A stretch of 64,000 nucleotides of DNA from an uncultured Bacteroidota bacterium (GTDB lineage Bacteria > Bacteroidota > Bacteroidia > Bacteroidales > UBA932): assembly GCA_937901965.1 (NCBI GenBank), contig CALGSW010000002.1:186001-250000 (forward strand). The letters run 5' to 3'. The notes beneath the pieces were generated by a model that was not told the DNA's origin, made no database searches, and was given only the letters and a program-made list of their open reading frames with translations. A program made the translations under genes and the position numbers. Positions 60,537 through 64,000 of this stretch are shown piece by piece (within the stretch, counting starts at the first letter, position 1; every line of letters begins with the position of its first letter).

Positions 60537-61969
60537 TTTATTTTACGTATTATCGATTGCTTAATATTAAGATACAGATCATCTTTTAATATATGGAGCG
60601 ATACCATATAAATTAAACCAAAAAGAATGGCAGAAATAACCCAGAAGCTACCAGACAAGAGCATAGAGCATAAATATGCAAGCACAACACTTATGGCTGT
60701 GGCTATAATATAATTCAAATAATCTCGCAACAAGAATGAAACTTTGAAAAAAGTGCTTTCCATTCCAACTAGAACTCCAGCGATAGACAAATTAGAAACA
60801 GCGAAAGCTATGAATGTTCCGTGATATGACAAATAGGGCACTAAAATATAATTCAGCATCACACTAAAAACTAAACCTGCAAGATGTGCGCATATAATGG
60901 GTTTTGTCTTATTTTGCGGGTAAAGAGCCTGGAAAACATAAGTATTAACAAGAACGCTCAAAAGCAGAAAAAAAGACATTTCCTTCATAAGTCCAACTGA
61001 ACCTTTAAACTGCGCACCTCCCAAAATCAAAATAATAGGCTCTGCAAACAGATATAAACAAGCAGAAGCTGGCATCCCCACAAGAAAAAGTATGCGTATA
61101 GTTTTATTCAATAATCTGTTAAAACCATCTCTATCATTAGTCTCAAGGTAATAAGCCGAACGTGGCATCAATGTGGTAGCAGTAACCTTGAGAATTGAAG
61201 AAACTATAAGGAATACTTTTAACCCCATTGAATATATACCAACAGCATTATCTCCAGCAAGTACTCCAAGTATAACGACATCACCTAGGCCTATATAACG
61301 TAATAATATCTCAATAGAAAATATTGAGGATAATGGTTTTATATATTTTGACAATCTTAATGATTCCAAACTTCGGAAGTCCGACAACTTAATCCAATAA
61401 TAAATATTTGTCAATGAAGTACCCGCAATGCTAAATGTCGTGATAGCCACATATCTAACCAAATGTTCAGGTTCCGTAACAAGGAAAAATATCATGATAG
61501 TAGATAACGTCTTAAAAATGATATTTCTAACCAACATAAATCCCTGCATCTCAATACCTACAAAAAACCATTCGGCTCCAATTGCATTAGTCAGCAATGT
61601 GAGACTGAAGAGAATAATAATCAGCCAATCATCTGAGTATGAAGAAAAGAAAGCAAAGTAAATAATTAAAATTGCAGAGATAGCCACTGTTATCAAATTG
61701 ATTGTTATCAACTCAGCAAATGTTTGGGATCTCTCTTGTCGATTATCAACACATTTACCTATTTCTCTTGCTCCATATAGAGCTATACCAAATCCAGTAA
61801 ATAATGCCGCATAAGTAAGCGCAGAACTATAGAATGAATATTTGCCAATTCCACCTACACCAAGTACTCGTGTAACATACGGGAATACAACGATGGGGAT
61901 AATCAAATTGAATATCCCCCCCATCATTGAATATATTACATTTTTATATGCAGATTTATTTGATTTCAT
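60533..61969 (-). CDS. wzx: O-antigen/capsule repeat-unit flippase Wzx
   Basis: 478 residues with about twelve to fourteen TM helices. The N terminus NVIYSMMGGIFNLIIPIVVFP and YVTRVLGVGGIGKYSFYSSA are typical of the polysaccharide-biosynthesis (MOP/MATE-related) flippases. Further conserved pieces are FGIALYGAREIGK and YSMGLKVFLIVSS. It moves undecaprenyl-linked repeat units across the inner membrane before polymerisation by Wzy. The stop overlaps the next gene by 4 bp. AT-rich codon use is shared with the whole cluster. Confidence 0.9.
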   Translation of the reverse strand: MKSNKSAYKNVIYSMMGGIFNLIIPIVVFPYVTRVLGVGGIGKYSFYSSALTYAALFTGFGIALYGAREIGKCVDNRQERSQTFAELITINLITVAISAILIIYFAFFSSYSDDWLIIILFSLTLLTNAIGAEWFFVGIEMQGFMLVRNIIFKTLSTIMIFFLVTEPEHLVRYVAITTFSIAGTSLTNIYYWIKLSDFRSLESLRLSKYIKPLSSIFSIEILLRYIGLGDVVILGVLAGDNAVGIYSMGLKVFLIVSSILKVTATTLMPRSAYYLETNDRDGFNRLLNKTIRILFLVGMPASACLYLFAEPIILILGGAQFKGSVGLMKEMSFFLLLSVLVNTYVFQALYPQNKTKPIICAHLAGLVFSVMLNYILVPYLSYHGTFIAFAVSNLSIAGVLVGMESTFFKVSFLLRDYLNYIIATAISVVLAYLCSMLLSGSFWVISAILFGLIYMVSLHILKDDLYLNIKQSIIRKIK

Positions 61970-61990
61970 TATATCCGTTTATTTATACTA

Positions 61991-63196
61991 TTACAACGAG
62001 TGTAGTACATCACAATAATTATAGATCATACTTTTCAATGTAAAATGTTTGAGATAATGTTCTCGAGCCTTTACTTTCATTTCGTGAGTAATTTTTTTCT
62101 CTTCTACAACTTTTGAAAGACATTCCGCTATTTTATCAGCATCCCGTTCAACAAATTCGCCACAACCTGGTGCAATCATTTCTGGTATTGCACCAGTATC
62201 AGTACCAATTACGTACATACCTTGACGCAATGCTTCAATAATACTCATAGGAAGACCCTCAGATATACTGGGCATAATGAACATGTCCATTTGCTTAAGA
62301 AGTTCCGGCACATCATTTCGATTCCCATAGAACACAACATATTCTTCAAGATTGAGGTTATTTACCAAATCCTTTAATTCTTGCAATTGAGGGCCTGAGC
62401 CGATAAGATGCAGTTTATAAGACTTACGAATATCCTTTGGTAATTTAGCCATCGCATAAATAATAAAGTCCTGCCCTTTCCACCATGCCATAGAACCCAC
62501 ACACGTCATATTTATAGGACTGTGTGGCTTTGTGATTTCATGAACATGCAAATCCTCCTCTCCATTGAAAATATAGGTCTTTTTTTCTGGAGCAACAGGA
62601 CTATAATCCACAGCACGCTGACTCAGATAGACTACTTTATCAATATTTGAAAATACAAATTCTGTATTCTTTTCAATCCAATGCCTCCATTGACTATTCG
62701 CAAATAATGCAGGAAATTCAGGTTTTGCCTGTTCGAAGACATCCTTACTGCAATGCAAGATTAAAATAGATTTCTTTCTATGTCCATCGGGTACATGCTT
62801 CAAATAATAGCCAGCGGTCATTTTATCCTGAAAGATTATATAATCGTATTCATCTTGTTTAATTAGAAATCTGTCAATAGATAGTTTTGCACTCCTTATA
62901 TGGTTAAAATAAAACTTAATAGATGCACCTAACAAATAGTTAGATGATAATATTTCTCGCAAAAATGAGCGAATTTTACGTTCACGGGCATAGGATGTAG
63001 TCCCAAGATTTGAGCCTATCAAATCAAGTTTATCTTTTCCCTCGCATTCAAACACTCCATCGGGCGCAAAAATACTCGTCAGTTCGAATCCCTTGTCATT
63101 GAAATATTTCTGTCCTTCTACAAAAGAGTTATTGACATAATTTATACCTTGAACATCGGTTAGTGTCTGATTATATACAATGGCGACCTTTTTCAT
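61991..63196 (-). CDS. Glycosyltransferase family 4
   Basis: 401 residues with the GT-B fold. The C-terminal half has VGSMAWWKGQDFIIYAMAKL and LHLIGSGPQ, and the donor-binding E-x7-E motif in SEGLPMSIIEALRQGMYVIG. The N-terminal acceptor-binding half is less typical (VYNQTLTDVQGINYVNN). It probably adds one sugar of the repeat unit at the cytoplasmic face of the inner membrane. Donor and linkage cannot be read from sequence. Gaps to wzx (21 bp) and to the nucleotidyltransferase (17 bp) suit co-transcription. Confidence 0.9.
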   Translation of the reverse strand: MKKVAIVYNQTLTDVQGINYVNNSFVEGQKYFNDKGFELTSIFAPDGVFECEGKDKLDLIGSNLGTTSYARERKIRSFLREILSSNYLLGASIKFYFNHIRSAKLSIDRFLIKQDEYDYIIFQDKMTAGYYLKHVPDGHRKKSILILHCSKDVFEQAKPEFPALFANSQWRHWIEKNTEFVFSNIDKVVYLSQRAVDYSPVAPEKKTYIFNGEEDLHVHEITKPHSPINMTCVGSMAWWKGQDFIIYAMAKLPKDIRKSYKLHLIGSGPQLQELKDLVNNLNLEEYVVFYGNRNDVPELLKQMDMFIMPSISEGLPMSIIEALRQGMYVIGTDTGAIPEMIAPGCGEFVERDADKIAECLSKVVEEKKITHEMKVKAREHYLKHFTLKSMIYNYCDVLHSL

Positions 63197-63213
63197 ATTT
63201 ATTTCATATTGAC

Positions 63214-64000
63214 TTATTGCATATGTATCACCAATTCTTTTGCTCTTTCGTACTCCTGTGGTGTTCCAATATCAATCCAAGTACCGTTCAGAGGGTAGCG
63301 AATTACTGTCTTTCCTTGACCTATAAGTTTCTCCACAAGGTGGGTTGCATGGAAGAATGTATTTTCAGGTATTTCGGAAAGGGCACGTTTCTTTATAAGA
63401 TAAATACCCGCATTTGCATAGTAGTTATACTTTGGTTTCTCAATAAGACCTTTGATATTGAGACCATCAAGGTCGAGAATGCCAAGTTGTATACTGATAT
63501 TATACGGAACAGCGGCTACCGACATCTCGGCATCATGTAGTTGGAAATGAAGGAAAAAGTCTTCGTAGTCGATATTAGTAAACAAATCTGAATTCATCAC
63601 CAGCACCGTGTCGTTGTAGAAGTTCTCCACAAGCTTAATGGAGCCAATGGTTCCAAGAAACTTTGGTTCGGAGAATGTCCTCACTTGAATACCATTACGT
63701 GGCTCGGCAAAATGCTCTTCAATCTGTTCCTTCAGGTAATTGACAGTTACATTGATGTTCTTGATTCCATATGAAATCAAACGGTCTATATTGTGATCTA
63801 TGATTGCTTTATCTCCAACCAGGAGTAGAGGTTTTGGAGTATTCTCAGTCAATGGACGAAGACGCTCACCCTTACCGCCTGCTATCAAAACAGCATCAAT
63901 GGGTAAACAAGAATAGAACGTTCTAAGATTGATAATGTCAACAATTCTTCCATTGTTATCTAATATCGGAAATATAAATATTCTATTCTCACGAAATGCC
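63214..64000 (-). CDS. CBS-domain nucleotidyltransferase, 5' end outside the window
   Basis: The frame continues to the window edge. The TTG at 63888 is an internal Leu, not a start. The upstream part (encoding FREN-RIFIFPILDNNGRIVD) is the end of a CBS domain. The catalytic part has the sugar-nucleotidyltransferase signature LIAGGKGERLRPLTENTPK, then VMNSDLFTNIDYEDF and a C-terminal RYPLNGTWIDIGTPQEYERA. The CBS-plus-NTP-transferase layout is that of LegF/PtmE-like enzymes and related mannose- or glucosamine-1-phosphate nucleotidyltransferases in polysaccharide clusters. The exact sugar is unknown. More cluster genes presumably lie beyond the right edge. Confidence 0.88.
   Translation of the reverse strand, partial: AFRENRIFIFPILDNNGRIVDIINLRTFYSCLPIDAVLIAGGKGERLRPLTENTPKPLLLVGDKAIIDHNIDRLISYGIKNINVTVNYLKEQIEEHFAEPRNGIQVRTFSEPKFLGTIGSIKLVENFYNDTVLVMNSDLFTNIDYEDFFLHFQLHDAEMSVAAVPYNISIQLGILDLDGLNIKGLIEKPKYNYYANAGIYLIKKRALSEIPENTFFHATHLVEKLIGQGKTVIRYPLNGTWIDIGTPQEYERAKELVIHMQ

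Overview
The window looks like a chromosome segment of a Bacteroidota bacterium, most likely of the order Bacteroidales. The evidence is a SusC/SusD pair, start sites without clear Shine-Dalgarno sequences, several Bacteroidota-type promoters (TTTG, about 19 bp, TAnnTTTG), and protein families typical of the group. No rRNA operon, integrase, transposase gene or CRISPR array is visible. Both ends cut through genes: a P-type ATPase on the left and a CBS/nucleotidyltransferase on the right. Base composition changes sharply. Housekeeping blocks are moderately GC-rich, while 40.6-46.1 kb and 49.0-64 kb are clearly AT-rich and look like accessory or imported DNA.

Layout. 0-2.7 kb: the end of a heavy-metal P1B-ATPase, translationally coupled to a membrane sensor histidine kinase. 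2.7-8.2 kb (minus): the dTDP-L-rhamnose genes rfbA-C-D-B, then a WbuC-like cupin, an exported protein and a WlbA-like sugar dehydrogenase. 8.3-10 kb: a patatin-like lipase diverging from ferritin. 10.6-14 kb (minus): succinyl-CoA ligase sucD/sucC and an MFS transporter. 14-17.5 kb: an unrecognised protein of 1149 residues. 17.9-20.4 kb: an ATP-cone/PD-(D/E)XK fusion protein, divergent from a kelch-like membrane regulator. 20.4-26.6 kb (minus): the methyl-cycle operon metH-metF-ahcY. 26.7-34 kb: a small HNH-like protein, tRNA-Ser(GGA), two thioredoxin-fold exported proteins, small unknown genes, a Sel1-repeat protein and a wHTH/membrane-protein pair, all set among interspersed repeats. 34.5-39 kb: a SusC/SusD pair. 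39.5-40.6 kb: mannose-1-phosphate guanylyltransferase.

The AT-rich accessory part starts at 40.7 kb with a tightly overlapping minus-strand operon: ABC ATPase, permease and NMT1/THI5-like binding protein, then a SAM methyltransferase and a six-TM protein. It is followed by a 2.7-kb gene joining a receiver-like domain without its phospho-acceptor Asp to a HerA/VirD4-type ATPase. Three unrecognised AT-rich genes flank that gene. From 51.1 kb to the right edge runs a minus-strand O-antigen or capsule cluster: nucleotidyltransferase, GT4, Wzx, GT-B-like protein, Wzy, WbpG-like amidotransferase, the UDP-L-FucNAc genes capE/F/G, a WbuB-like GT4 and a WecA/WbpL-like initiating transferase. In this copy capE carries two in-frame TGA codons inside its Rossmann motif region.

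The intergenic DNA is unusual. A composite repeat recurs, built from an inverted-repeat module, a conserved middle module and a constant 37-bp palindrome that shows compensatory changes. There are also hairpin repeats bracketing the sucD-to-1149-aa block, a duplicated 106-bp hairpin bracketing the wHTH pair, and a third palindrome family beside the polysaccharide cluster. The strongest candidates for something undescribed are the pseudo-receiver/HerA protein with its AT-rich neighbours, the ABC-methyltransferase-membrane operon, and the composite repeat family.
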